Shown piece by piece: positions 24,083-33,476 of a stretch of DNA of 42,469 bases. Source of the stretch: Anaerolineales bacterium UBA1429 (lineage in GTDB: Bacteria > Chloroflexota > Anaerolineae > UBA1429). The first letter of the stretch is position 1; every line of letters begins with the position of its first letter. The notes under the pieces were generated by a model, which saw only the letters and a list, made by a program, of their open reading frames with translations, was not told the origin of the DNA and searched no databases. Position numbers and translations under genes: made by a program. The stretch spans positions 1-42,469 of the forward strand of contig DCTX01000003.1 of assembly GCA_002329325.1 (NCBI GenBank). Reading direction: 5' to 3'.

Positions 24083-24439
24083 ATGAGTGGAGAAACAGTC
24101 TTTGGCAAAATCCAGGTCTCTCCTCGTGCGATCTCGAGCATCGCCGCCTATGCGGTGCTGCGGTGCTACGGCGTGGTGGGCATGGCTGCGGCTACCTTGA
24201 GGGATGGGATCGCCGAGATCTTGCAGGTCGAGAATCTGCACCGCGGCGTTGGGGTTCAAGTAGTAGACGACCAGATCATCATCGATCTGTACGTCGTCAT
24301 CGAATATGGGACGCGCATCTCTGAAGTCGCGAACAATGTGATGGAGAGCGTCAAGTTTAGCGTGGAGCAGGCTCTTTCTATGCCTGTCGCCGAAGTGAAC
24401 GTGCACGTGCAGGGGATTCGGATTAGCGACCGTGACTAG
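24083..24439 (+). CDS. Asp23/Gls24 family protein
   Basis: This 118-aa protein belongs to the Asp23/Gls24 (YloU, DUF322) envelope-stress family. Visible features are GKIQVSPRAISSIAAYAVLRCYGVVGMA near the start, a central VVDDQIIIDLYVVIEYGTRI strand pair and the end VAEVNVHVQGIRI. It has no enzymatic motif and is thought to act as a small cytoplasmic or membrane-associated scaffold. AGGAG lies eight nt before the ATG. It precedes the DhaL/DegV-type kinase gene, a very common pairing (yloU-yloV), so a shared function with FakA is reasonable to infer. Confidence 0.9.
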   Translation: MSGETVFGKIQVSPRAISSIAAYAVLRCYGVVGMAAATLRDGIAEILQVENLHRGVGVQVVDDQIIIDLYVVIEYGTRISEVANNVMESVKFSVEQALSMPVAEVNVHVQGIRISDRD

Positions 24440-24474
24440 CGGCGGGTTGCGGGCCGGAGAGATAGCTGTCATTG

Positions 24475-24481
24475 AGGGGGG
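24475..24481 (+). promoter_or_regulatory. Ribosome binding site deciding the fakA start
   Basis: AGGGGGG lies eight nt before the TTG at 24490. The in-frame TTG at 24472 overlaps this site, so it is less likely to be the start. Confidence 0.55.
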
Positions 24482-24489
24482 ACGGTTCT

Positions 24490-26217
24490 TTGAGCAGCGA
24501 TTCGGTTTCTGACACGACTGGCCAGGGAAGAGATGGCGCCCAGCATGTGGCCGTGGGCGGCGATGTGCTGTTTGCGGCGCTGCAGGCGGGTAGCGCTGCT
24601 CTCCAGGCGCGAGTGGCCGAAGTCAACTCGCTCAACGTGTTCCCGGTGCCCGATGGCGACACGGGGACCAACATGTCGTTGACGCTGCGGGCCGCCCTGG
24701 ATGAGGTTGGCCGTGCCACCCGTCTACCGGCGGGCGAGCTCCTGCGGCTGGTCTCCCACGGGGCGCTCATGGGCGCTCGGGGCAACTCGGGCGTCATCCT
24801 CTCCCAGATCTTGCGCGGCTTTGCCCGAAGGCTGGATGACAAGGCCGAGGCCACCATCGGCGATATCGTCGCAGCCCTGCAAGAGGGCGCCGACACCGCC
24901 TACAAGGGCGTGATGAAGCCCGTAGAGGGAACCATTCTGACGGTGATCCGCGAGACCGCCGAGATGGCCGGCAGAGCCGCCAAGGAGACGCCGGACGTCA
25001 ATGCGATCATGGAGGCCACGCTGCGCGAGGCGCGCGCCTCGCTGGCCCGCACACCCCAACTGCTGCCCGTGCTGGCCGAGGCGGGCGTGGTGGATGCCGG
25101 CGGACAGGGCCTGGTCTGCATCCTGGAGGGTATCATGGCGTACGTTCGCGGCGAGGTCGCCGGGGTCCAGCGGGCGCCGCAGGGCGAGGCTGCGTTCGAG
25201 TCCGTCTCCCATGCCCACCCCTCAGCCGAGGAGGAGTATGGCTTTGACGTGCAGTGCATCATCCAGGGCGAGGCGCTGGACGTCGATGCCCTGCGCGAGC
25301 AGATCGCGACCATGGGCGATTCTGTGCTGGTGGTAGGCGACGCCCACGCCGTCAAGGTGCATGTGCACTCGGATCATCCGGGCGAGGTGCTCGAGTACGC
25401 CATCGGGCAGGGCGATGTTACCTCGATCATCATCGAGAACATGCAGCTCCAATACCAGGAGTTCCTACGCGCCGCCCAGTCGCAGGAGGCCCCCCCGATC
25501 GGGCCGGCGCCTCTCCCCTCGGATCGTGTGGCGCGCTACCTCGCCGACTCTGGCCCCGTGGCCAAGATCAGCGTTGTCGCCGTCGTCTCGGGCGAGGGGC
25601 TGACGCGCATATATGAGAGCCTGGGCGCCGATGCCGTGGTGGCGGGCGGGCAGACGATGAACCCCAGCACCCAGGATCTGCTGGCGGCCATCGAGGGGGT
25701 CGCCAACGACCAGGTGATCGTGCTGCCCAACAACAGCAACATCATCCTGACGGCGGAGCAGGCCTGCGCCCTCTCGGGCAAGGATGTGCGGGTGGTGCCC
25801 ACCAAGACGATCCCCCAGGGCATCTCGGCGCTCCTGGCCTTCAACTATCAGGCCGAGATGGATGAGAACCACGAAGCGATGAGCGCTGCGAGCCGTGCTG
25901 TGGAGACCATCGAGATCACCCAGGCCGTGCGCACGGTGCAGGTCAACGGCCTGGCGGTGCGCGAGGGGCAGTTCATCGGGCTGCTGAACGGCGACCTCAA
26001 GACAGCCGCCGACGAGATCGATTCCGTGCTACAGGCTCTCCTGGAGTATATCCCACTGGACGAATACGAGATCCTGACGGTATACTGTGGCGAGGATGTG
26101 AGCCTGGAGCAGGGGCGGGAGCTGACGGAGACGCTGGCCGAGATCGCCCCCGACCTGGAGTTCGAAGTTCTGGATGGGGGGCAGGCGCACTATCACTATA
26201 TCATCTCGCTGGAGTGA
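24490..26217 (+). CDS. fakA: DAK2/DegV-associated fatty acid kinase subunit A (YloV type)
   Basis: FakA phosphorylates fatty acids bound to a FakB (DegV) protein, allowing exogenous fatty acids to enter phospholipid synthesis. The 575-aa protein has an N-terminal DhaL-like ATP-binding domain with the metal-binding motif VFPVPDGDTGTN (50-61) and HGALMGARGNSGVILSQILRG. A central domain contains DAHAVKVHVHSDHPGEVLEYA, and a C-terminal DegV-like domain has IVLPNNSNIILTAEQA. The order and length fit YloV/FakA. The start TTG 24490 is chosen from the ribosome binding site. A degV gene follows after 90 nt, giving an apparent FakA-FakB pair in one operon. Confidence 0.9.
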   Translation: MSSDSVSDTTGQGRDGAQHVAVGGDVLFAALQAGSAALQARVAEVNSLNVFPVPDGDTGTNMSLTLRAALDEVGRATRLPAGELLRLVSHGALMGARGNSGVILSQILRGFARRLDDKAEATIGDIVAALQEGADTAYKGVMKPVEGTILTVIRETAEMAGRAAKETPDVNAIMEATLREARASLARTPQLLPVLAEAGVVDAGGQGLVCILEGIMAYVRGEVAGVQRAPQGEAAFESVSHAHPSAEEEYGFDVQCIIQGEALDVDALREQIATMGDSVLVVGDAHAVKVHVHSDHPGEVLEYAIGQGDVTSIIIENMQLQYQEFLRAAQSQEAPPIGPAPLPSDRVARYLADSGPVAKISVVAVVSGEGLTRIYESLGADAVVAGGQTMNPSTQDLLAAIEGVANDQVIVLPNNSNIILTAEQACALSGKDVRVVPTKTIPQGISALLAFNYQAEMDENHEAMSAASRAVETIEITQAVRTVQVNGLAVREGQFIGLLNGDLKTAADEIDSVLQALLEYIPLDEYEILTVYCGEDVSLEQGRELTETLAEIAPDLEFEVLDGGQAHYHYIISLE

Positions 26218-26254
26218 CCCGGCGCCACAGGATGACCGGGACGTGAAGCGGGTA

Positions 26255-26282
26255 GGCCGGGCGCCCGAGGGCGCCTCCGGCC
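26255..26282 (+). repeat. Intercistronic hairpin between fakA and degV
   Basis: GGCCGGGCGCCC (26255-26266) can pair with GGGCGC and CCGGCC (26269-26282) with a small CT bulge. There is no uridine tract, so it may stabilise or separate the transcript rather than terminate it. Confidence 0.4.
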
Positions 26283-26307
26283 CTGGAAGCAAGGGGAAGC
26301 AGGCACG

Positions 26308-27147
26308 ATGAGCAACGTCCGTATCGTAACCGACAGCACAGCAGAGCTGCCTGCCGATGTCGTTGAGGCCCTCGAGATCACCGTGGTGCCCTGGCATATT
26401 CAGCTAGACGGTGAGACGCTGCCGGATGTGCCCGCGCTGAGGACGTCCGAGTTCCACCGGCGGCGCAGCCGGGCGCAGCCAGTGGCGGTGCCACCCAACG
26501 CCCGGCAGTTTGCGGATGCCTTTGAGCGCTGCACCCGTGCCAGCCGAGAGATCGTGGCGATCCTGCCCTCCAGCCGGATCGCGCTCTCGTTGCAGGCGGC
26601 CCGTCAGGCTCGGGCCGAGTTTGTGGGGCGCTGTGAAGTACAGCTCGTGGATTCCCAGTTCATCTCCTGCGCGCTGGGAGCCCTGGTGATCGAGGCGGCG
26701 CGGGCCGCCCGCGCCCAAACCAGCGCCGCAGAGATCGTGCGCTATGTCAATGGCTTGATCACCCGCACCTACTTTGCCTTCCATGCCGAGTCGCCCGAGC
26801 AGATGCTGCGTCACAGCCTGATTGAGAACTCGCCGGCGGCTCTGGGCTCTCCCTCCGGCTATCGGCCGCTGCTGTTGCTGGAGCAAGGCGAGATCGTGCC
26901 CCTGCCCCGCTCGCGCAAGCGCGGCGATCCCATCGAGCGCATGGTCGAGTTCGTGGGCGAATTCGGCCCGCTGGAGCACTTTTGGACAGTGAGCACCGGG
27001 CTGCACCACGGCCTGGAGCTGTTGCATACGCGCCTGAGCGAAGAGCTGCCCGACAAGCTCTATGAGGACCACGTCTACGGCCCGGTCATGGCCTATTACC
27101 TGGGCAGCACAATCCTCGGCGTGGTCGCCATCGAAGCCCTCCTGTAG
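26308..27147 (+). CDS. DegV family fatty-acid-binding protein (FakB-like)
   Basis: DegV/FakB proteins bind a fatty acid and present it to FakA for phosphorylation. This 279-aa protein starts with VRIVTDSTAELPADVVEALEITVVPWHI, the typical DegV opening, and has VQLVDSQFISCALGALVIEAARAA in the second half. Some ligand-contact motifs are divergent: the usual TSQPSP is AQPVAVPP, and the usual SGLSGTYQSA is SRIALSLQAA. The binding pocket or ligand may therefore differ. It follows fakA with a hairpin between. The ribosome binding site is AAGGGGAAG. Confidence 0.82.
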   Translation: MSNVRIVTDSTAELPADVVEALEITVVPWHIQLDGETLPDVPALRTSEFHRRRSRAQPVAVPPNARQFADAFERCTRASREIVAILPSSRIALSLQAARQARAEFVGRCEVQLVDSQFISCALGALVIEAARAARAQTSAAEIVRYVNGLITRTYFAFHAESPEQMLRHSLIENSPAALGSPSGYRPLLLLEQGEIVPLPRSRKRGDPIERMVEFVGEFGPLEHFWTVSTGLHHGLELLHTRLSEELPDKLYEDHVYGPVMAYYLGSTILGVVAIEALL

Positions 27148-27176
27148 CAACCCATGTATTTCGAGAGCGGGGTTCT

Positions 27177-29612
27177 ATGACGCCGTCATCGGCTCTGGAC
27201 AAGCTGACACGCATCTTGCTCCTGGAGCAGGAGCAGGGCTGTAACGACCGTGCGGTGATCGGCGGCCTTGGGCGATTCCTACAGTACTGGGAGAGACAGG
27301 CGCGAGAGGAGCTGGAGCCTGCGCAACAGGCGCGGGTAGACGAGGTGATGCGGGCCCTGACGGGCTATGCGGATCTGGGCCAGGCCGAGCGAGAGGGAGC
27401 CGTGCAATCCACGCTGCGGCTGCTGCAGGAGCCCGTCGCCTCCCCGCCTCCCCCGGAGCCGGACGACGAGGCCGCGCCTGCGCCGCCGCAAGAGCGACCC
27501 CGTTCGCGGACCGTTCGCGCGCGGGAGCCGAGCAGGGTAGAGCCCGATCCCGATGCCGGCGAGGGCCTGACGGCCCCCGTCGAGACGCTCCAGGGCGTCG
27601 GCCCGGCGCGCTCGCGTCGTTTGGCCAGGCTGGGCATCGAGACGGTCCGCGACCTGATCTATCACTTTCCCCGCCGCTACGACGACTTTGGCCAGCTCAA
27701 GCAGATCAACCAGCTCTCCCTGGGCGAAGAGGTCACCGTGGTGGGCGTGGTGCGCCAGGCCCAGAGCCAGCGCTCCCGCTCCGGCAAGGGCCTGTTCCGC
27801 GTCTCCCTGAGCGATGGCACCGGCGTCATCGAGTGCACCTGGTTCAACCAGCCCCATCTGGAGAGGAGCCTGCAGGTCGGCCGCGAGATCGCCGTCAGCG
27901 GGCAGGTGGGCGAGTTCCTGGGGCGACTGGTGTTCGCCTCGCCGGAGTGGGAGCCGTTGCGCCGCAACCTCCTGCACACCGGGCGGCTGGTGCCCATCTA
28001 CCCCCTCACCGAGGGCCTGCCCATGCGCTGGCTGCGCGGGCTCATCCGCCGCGTGCTGCAGCAATGGGTGCCGCGCATCGTGGACCCGATGCCGCAGGAG
28101 ATCCTGGATTCGGCCGATCTGATGGACCTGCGCTCGGCCATCCTGCAGATCCACTTCCCCGAGAGCCGCGAGGCGCTGGCCCGCGCCCGCGCCCGGCTCT
28201 GCTTTGACGAGCTGCTGCTGCTGCAACTGGGCGTGCTGCGCAAGCGCCACGAGTGGCGCCAGGAGGACGGGCGGGCGATTCAGGTGGACCCGCAGGTGTT
28301 GGAGCAGTTCGTCCAGAGCTTGCCCTTTGCCCTCACCGGCGCCCAGCAGCGGGCCATCGGCGAGGTGCTGGACGACATGGCCCAGAAGGTGCCCATGAGC
28401 CGCCTTCTGCAGGGCGATGTGGGCTCGGGCAAGACGGTGGTGGCCGTGGCGGCCATGCTGGCGGCGGTGCGGGCCGGCTATCAGGCGGCGCTCATGGCCC
28501 CGACCTCGATCCTGGCCGAGCAGCACGCCGCGACGATCGCCTCCATGCTGGCGCCCTACCCAGAGATCCGCTGGGAACTGCTGCAGGGCAGCCTGCCTGC
28601 CGGCGAGAAGGAGCGCATCCACCAGGCTCTGGCCGAGGGGCAGGTGGATATCGCCATCGGCACCCATGCCCTTATCCAGGATGCCGTGGGCCTGCCCCGG
28701 CTGGGGCTGGTGATCGTGGACGAGCAGCATCGCTTTGGCGTGGTGCAGCGCGCCGCCCTGCGCGAAAAGGGCGGCGGCTTTCGTCCCCACATGCTGGCCA
28801 TGAGCGCCACGCCTATCCCGCGCACCCTGGCCCTCACCGTCTATGGCGACCTGGACGTCTCGGTTCTGGACGAGCTGCCGCCTCAACGTCAGCCCGTGGT
28901 GACGGCGGTGCGGACCCGCAGCAGCCGCGAGCGCATCTATTCGTTCATCCGCTCCCAGGTCGAGCAGGGGCGCCAGGCGTTCGTCATCTGCCCCCTGGTA
29001 GAGGAATCGGAGCAGATCGAAGCCAAGGCAGCCGTGGAAGAGTACGAGCGGTTGAGCCAGGACATCTTTCCCATGTTTCGCCTGGGCCTGCTCCACGGGC
29101 GCATCCATGCCGACGAGAAGGATCGCGTCATGGCCGCCTTCAAGGCGGGCGAGTTCGATATCCTGGTCTCGACGGCGGTGGTGGAGGTGGGCATCGACGT
29201 GCCCAACGCCACGGTGATGCTGATCGAGGGCGCCGAGCGCTTTGGTCTGGCCCAGTTGCACCAGTTCCGGGGCCGGGTGGGCCGGGGAGAGCACAGGTCG
29301 TACTGCATCCTGCTCACCGAGACCCGCTCCGAGGAGAACCTGGCCCGTCTGCGGGTGATGGAAGAGACCACAGACGGCTTTGTGCTGGCCGAGAAGGACC
29401 TGGAACTCCGCGGCCCGGGCGACTTTTTGGGGGTGCGTCAACACGGGCTGCCCGAGCTCAAGGTAGCGCGCCTGAGCGATACGGCGGTGCTGGCCCTGGC
29501 GCGTCGCGAGGCGTTGCGCATCCACGAGCAGGATCCCGAGCTGGCGCTGCCGGAGCATCGTCCGCTGGCTCACAGCGTGGAGCACTTTTGGGCCGCCGTG
29601 ACGCTTTCCTAA
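27177..29612 (+). CDS. recG: ATP-dependent DNA helicase RecG
   Basis: RecG reverses stalled forks and processes Holliday-type junctions. The 811-aa protein has the wedge/OB domain (about 135-300, VETLQGVGPARSRRLARLGI ...), Walker A GDVGSGKT (413-420), DEQH (515-518), SATPIPRT, and the C-terminal motif V/VI region QFRGRVGRGEHRSYCILL. An extra ~130 residues at the N-terminus precede the wedge domain: a helical segment, then a Pro/Arg/Glu-rich linker. This is longer than E. coli RecG (693 aa), and similar extensions occur in other non-proteobacterial RecGs. It sits between degV and coaD; coaD follows after 10 nt. No sdaAB or rsmD gene intervenes as in Bacillota. Confidence 0.96.
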   Translation: MTPSSALDKLTRILLLEQEQGCNDRAVIGGLGRFLQYWERQAREELEPAQQARVDEVMRALTGYADLGQAEREGAVQSTLRLLQEPVASPPPPEPDDEAAPAPPQERPRSRTVRAREPSRVEPDPDAGEGLTAPVETLQGVGPARSRRLARLGIETVRDLIYHFPRRYDDFGQLKQINQLSLGEEVTVVGVVRQAQSQRSRSGKGLFRVSLSDGTGVIECTWFNQPHLERSLQVGREIAVSGQVGEFLGRLVFASPEWEPLRRNLLHTGRLVPIYPLTEGLPMRWLRGLIRRVLQQWVPRIVDPMPQEILDSADLMDLRSAILQIHFPESREALARARARLCFDELLLLQLGVLRKRHEWRQEDGRAIQVDPQVLEQFVQSLPFALTGAQQRAIGEVLDDMAQKVPMSRLLQGDVGSGKTVVAVAAMLAAVRAGYQAALMAPTSILAEQHAATIASMLAPYPEIRWELLQGSLPAGEKERIHQALAEGQVDIAIGTHALIQDAVGLPRLGLVIVDEQHRFGVVQRAALREKGGGFRPHMLAMSATPIPRTLALTVYGDLDVSVLDELPPQRQPVVTAVRTRSSRERIYSFIRSQVEQGRQAFVICPLVEESEQIEAKAAVEEYERLSQDIFPMFRLGLLHGRIHADEKDRVMAAFKAGEFDILVSTAVVEVGIDVPNATVMLIEGAERFGLAQLHQFRGRVGRGEHRSYCILLTETRSEENLARLRVMEETTDGFVLAEKDLELRGPGDFLGVRQHGLPELKVARLSDTAVLALARREALRIHEQDPELALPEHRPLAHSVEHFWAAVTLS

Positions 29613-29622
29613 GGAGGGTCCG

Positions 29623-30108
29623 TTGAAGGTTGCGATCTACCCCGGCACGTTTGACCCGGTTCACTACGGGCACATGGACGTGGCCCGCCGGGCGGCCTTG
29701 GTGTTCGACCGCCTCGTGGTGGGTGTCTATGCTCACCCGCGCAAGACGCTCATGTTCCCGCTGGAGGAAAGGGTCGCCCTGGCCCGCCAGGCCTTTGAGG
29801 ATACGCCCAACATCCTGGTGGAGGGGTATGAGGGCCTCACCGTCACCTTTGCAGCCAGGCACAACGCCCGGGTGATCGTGCGCGGCCTGCGGGTGATCTC
29901 GGATTTCGAGCTGGAATACCAGATGGCGATGACGACCCGCAAGCTCGCCCCGGAGATGGACATGCTCTGCTTGATGACCAGCCTGGAGTATGCCTTCATC
30001 AGCTCGTCCATTGTCAAAGAAGTCGCGTTGGCGGGGGGCTGCGTGGCGCAGATGGTGCCCGATTTCGTGGCCGAGTATCTGCGCGGGCGCATCGGTTCGT
30101 CAACCTAG
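29623..30108 (+). CDS. coaD: Phosphopantetheine adenylyltransferase
   Basis: CoaD transfers AMP from ATP to 4'-phosphopantetheine, giving dephospho-CoA. The 161-aa protein has the nucleotidyltransferase motif GTFDPVHYGH (8-17) and the C-terminal ISSSIVKEVALAGG motif. It starts with TTG, preceded by AAGGAGG with seven nt spacing; the ribosome binding site overlaps the recG stop region, indicating a tight operon. Confidence 0.96.
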   Translation: MKVAIYPGTFDPVHYGHMDVARRAALVFDRLVVGVYAHPRKTLMFPLEERVALARQAFEDTPNILVEGYEGLTVTFAARHNARVIVRGLRVISDFELEYQMAMTTRKLAPEMDMLCLMTSLEYAFISSSIVKEVALAGGCVAQMVPDFVAEYLRGRIGSST

Positions 30109-30114
30109 GGCATC

Positions 30115-30120
30115 AGGAGG
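30115..30120 (+). promoter_or_regulatory. Ribosome binding site pointing to an AUA start codon
   Basis: AGGAGG is eight nt from ATA (30129) and 26 nt from the first conventional in-frame start, the GTG at 30147. No other good site precedes the GTG. This decides the start used for the next gene. Confidence 0.55.
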
Positions 30121-30128
30121 CAAGGGCC

Positions 30129-30668
30129 ATAGACATCCTGCAACTCGTGGATCGGCTGGAGGAACTTGTCGAGCGGGGGCGCCGTTGGCCGTTCGGCAAC
30201 CTGGTCATGGTGGATCGGGAGGCGTTCCTGAACCTGATTGACCAGATGCGCATCTCGGTCCCGCAAGAGATTCGTCGCTTGCAGGAGCTCGAGTCGGAGC
30301 GCGAGCGGAACGTCGCGCGCGCCCAAGAGGACGCAAGGGCGATCATTGCGCAGGCCCATGAGGATGCGGCGCGCCTGCTGGATCAGCAGGAGATCAAGCG
30401 GCAGGCCGAGCTGGATGCCAGGCGCATCCTGGAGCGGGCGCGTCGCGAGGCCCGCGAGACGCGGGCCGGCGCCGATGCCTACGCCGCCCAGGTATTGGCC
30501 GAGCTGGACCGCCGTGTGCGGCAGATCGCGCGCACCATCCAGAACGGCTTGCGCGAGCTGAACGGCTCTGGCGAGGAGACCGCCGTCGAGCCGGTGGACG
30601 AGACCGTCGCCACTCCGCCGCCAGAGGCCGAGCCGGCCCCAGCCGAGGGGGACGACGGGGCCGAGTGA
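30129..30668 (+). CDS. Coiled-coil protein, DivIVA/ATP-synthase-b-like, apparent AUA start
   Basis: This 179-aa protein opens (M/I)DILQLVDRLEELVERG, then FLNLIDQMRISVPQEIRRLQELESERERN. A long helical, Ala/Arg/Glu-rich coiled coil follows (about 45-145), with a Pro/Glu-rich acidic tail. I recall similar proteins starting MDIL in other Chloroflexota, annotated loosely as DivIVA-like or ATPase subunit b-like. The function is unknown; a division or envelope scaffold is possible. The AGGAGG fits ATA at 30129. If the GTG at 30147 is used instead, the protein loses six conserved-looking residues. It is the last gene of the asp23-coaD string and converges on the GHMP kinase without an obvious terminator. 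Confidence 0.75.
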   Translation: MDILQLVDRLEELVERGRRWPFGNLVMVDREAFLNLIDQMRISVPQEIRRLQELESERERNVARAQEDARAIIAQAHEDAARLLDQQEIKRQAELDARRILERARREARETRAGADAYAAQVLAELDRRVRQIARTIQNGLRELNGSGEETAVEPVDETVATPPPEAEPAPAEGDDGAE

Positions 30669-30687
30669 GGCCATAGGTCGCGAGTCT

Positions 30688-31698
30688 CTAGCCCGCGGTT
30701 GTGAGCTCCAGGCCCTTCTGGATCAGGCGCGCAGGCAGGATGCGAGCCCCGGCGCGCTCCAGCGCCCTTCTCACTGCGTCTAGCTCGCCGGGCTCGGCGA
30801 CGGTGATCATGCAGCCGCCGCCGCCCGCCCCGCAAATCTTGCTGGCCCGGGCGCCCGCCTGGGCTGCCGCCGCCATCAGCCGCTCGATGTCCGGCGTGGT
30901 GACCCCCTCGGCCAGGCCCCGGCGCAGTCGCCATTCGCGATCCAACAGCTCGTAGAACAACGGCATGTCCCTCTCGATCAGGCACAGGCGCATGGCCTGG
31001 GCGATCTCCTTGATCTCGTGCATGCGCGCCACCGCGTCGCCCTGCTTCTCGATGTAGCTCTTGAGCATCGCCCAGTTGGTGGCCGCCGAGGAGTGAGGCG
31101 TGCCCGTGAAGGAGACGATCAGTCGCTGGTTGAGCAGCTCGACTAGGTCGTTGCCCTGAGAGAGCCCCTCGACTTCCCAGCCATCCAGGCCGAACCAGAT
31201 GGAGCAGACGCCCCCATACAGGGGCGGAAAGTAGTCCTGCTTGCCCGTGGGGATGCCCACCACCTGGGCCTCGATGTTGGCGCCGATATCGATGAGGCGC
31301 TGGTAGGCGATCTCGCGATCCGTGAGCCGGCAGAGCGCCGCCGATAGGGCCATGAGCAGGGCCGACGAGGCCCCGATGCCGGAGCCCTGGGGCGCATGGC
31401 TCGTGACGCGGATATCCAGGCCGCCCTCGGGCCGGTAGTAGGCCAAGGCATAGTGCACCAGGCTCAGGGGGCCATCGCGGGTCAGGGCATCCAGCGAGGC
31501 CGACTCCTCGCTGAGGCCCAGGTCCTCCGAATGGATCGTGATGCGCCTATCGGCGCGGGTGGCGATCTCCACCTCGGCATAGATGTCCACGGCGGCGTTG
31601 ACGGTCAGACCGCCTCCCTCGAACAGGTAGAGTGGGTAGACGTCCAGGGTTCCGCCGGCCAGGTCCACGCGCATCGGTACACGGGCTCGAATCTGCAT
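30688..31698 (-). CDS. GHMP family sugar kinase
   Basis: This 336-aa kinase has the three GHMP motifs: VPMRVDLAGGTLDVYPLYLF (7-26), the ATP-binding loop PQGSGIGASSALL (103-115) and KICGAGGGGCM (about 287-297). The first motif resembles the D-glycero-D-manno-heptose 7-phosphate kinase (HddA) and fucokinase groups more than mevalonate or homoserine kinases, so a sugar-phosphate or sugar-1-kinase is the best guess. No nucleotidyltransferase or epimerase gene is adjacent to fix the substrate. A GAGG site lies ~10 nt before the ATG. It follows herA after 93 nt containing a 30-bp palindrome, so it is probably expressed separately or only by read-through. Confidence 0.8.
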   Translation of the reverse strand: MQIRARVPMRVDLAGGTLDVYPLYLFEGGGLTVNAAVDIYAEVEIATRADRRITIHSEDLGLSEESASLDALTRDGPLSLVHYALAYYRPEGGLDIRVTSHAPQGSGIGASSALLMALSAALCRLTDREIAYQRLIDIGANIEAQVVGIPTGKQDYFPPLYGGVCSIWFGLDGWEVEGLSQGNDLVELLNQRLIVSFTGTPHSSAATNWAMLKSYIEKQGDAVARMHEIKEIAQAMRLCLIERDMPLFYELLDREWRLRRGLAEGVTTPDIERLMAAAAQAGARASKICGAGGGGCMITVAEPGELDAVRRALERAGARILPARLIQKGLELTTAG

Positions 31699-31739
31699 GC
31701 AGGGTGTCCTCTATGGGTGATGATGGGTGAGTAAGGTGG

Positions 31740-31769
31740 GGTTGGGGCGAGGCGCGCCTCGCCCCAACC
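31740..31769 (-). terminator. 30-bp perfect palindrome after herA
   Basis: GGTTGGGGCGAGGCG followed directly by its exact complement makes a 30-bp uninterrupted palindrome 23 nt after the herA stop. As RNA it would form a ~13-bp GC-rich hairpin with a tight loop. There is no uridine run, so a factor-dependent stop or RNA-stabilising role is as likely as intrinsic termination. Confidence 0.5.
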
Positions 31770-31791
31770 GCTGCAGCCCGGGCGATTTCAC

Positions 31792-33465
<1,674 letters not shown>

Positions 33466-33476
33466 CTCGTTCCTCC

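Noticed and set aside
27279..29585. A 768-codon open frame antisense to recG
   Set aside because: RecG has all helicase motifs on the plus strand; the antisense product is His/Gln/Leu/Ala-rich without motifs.
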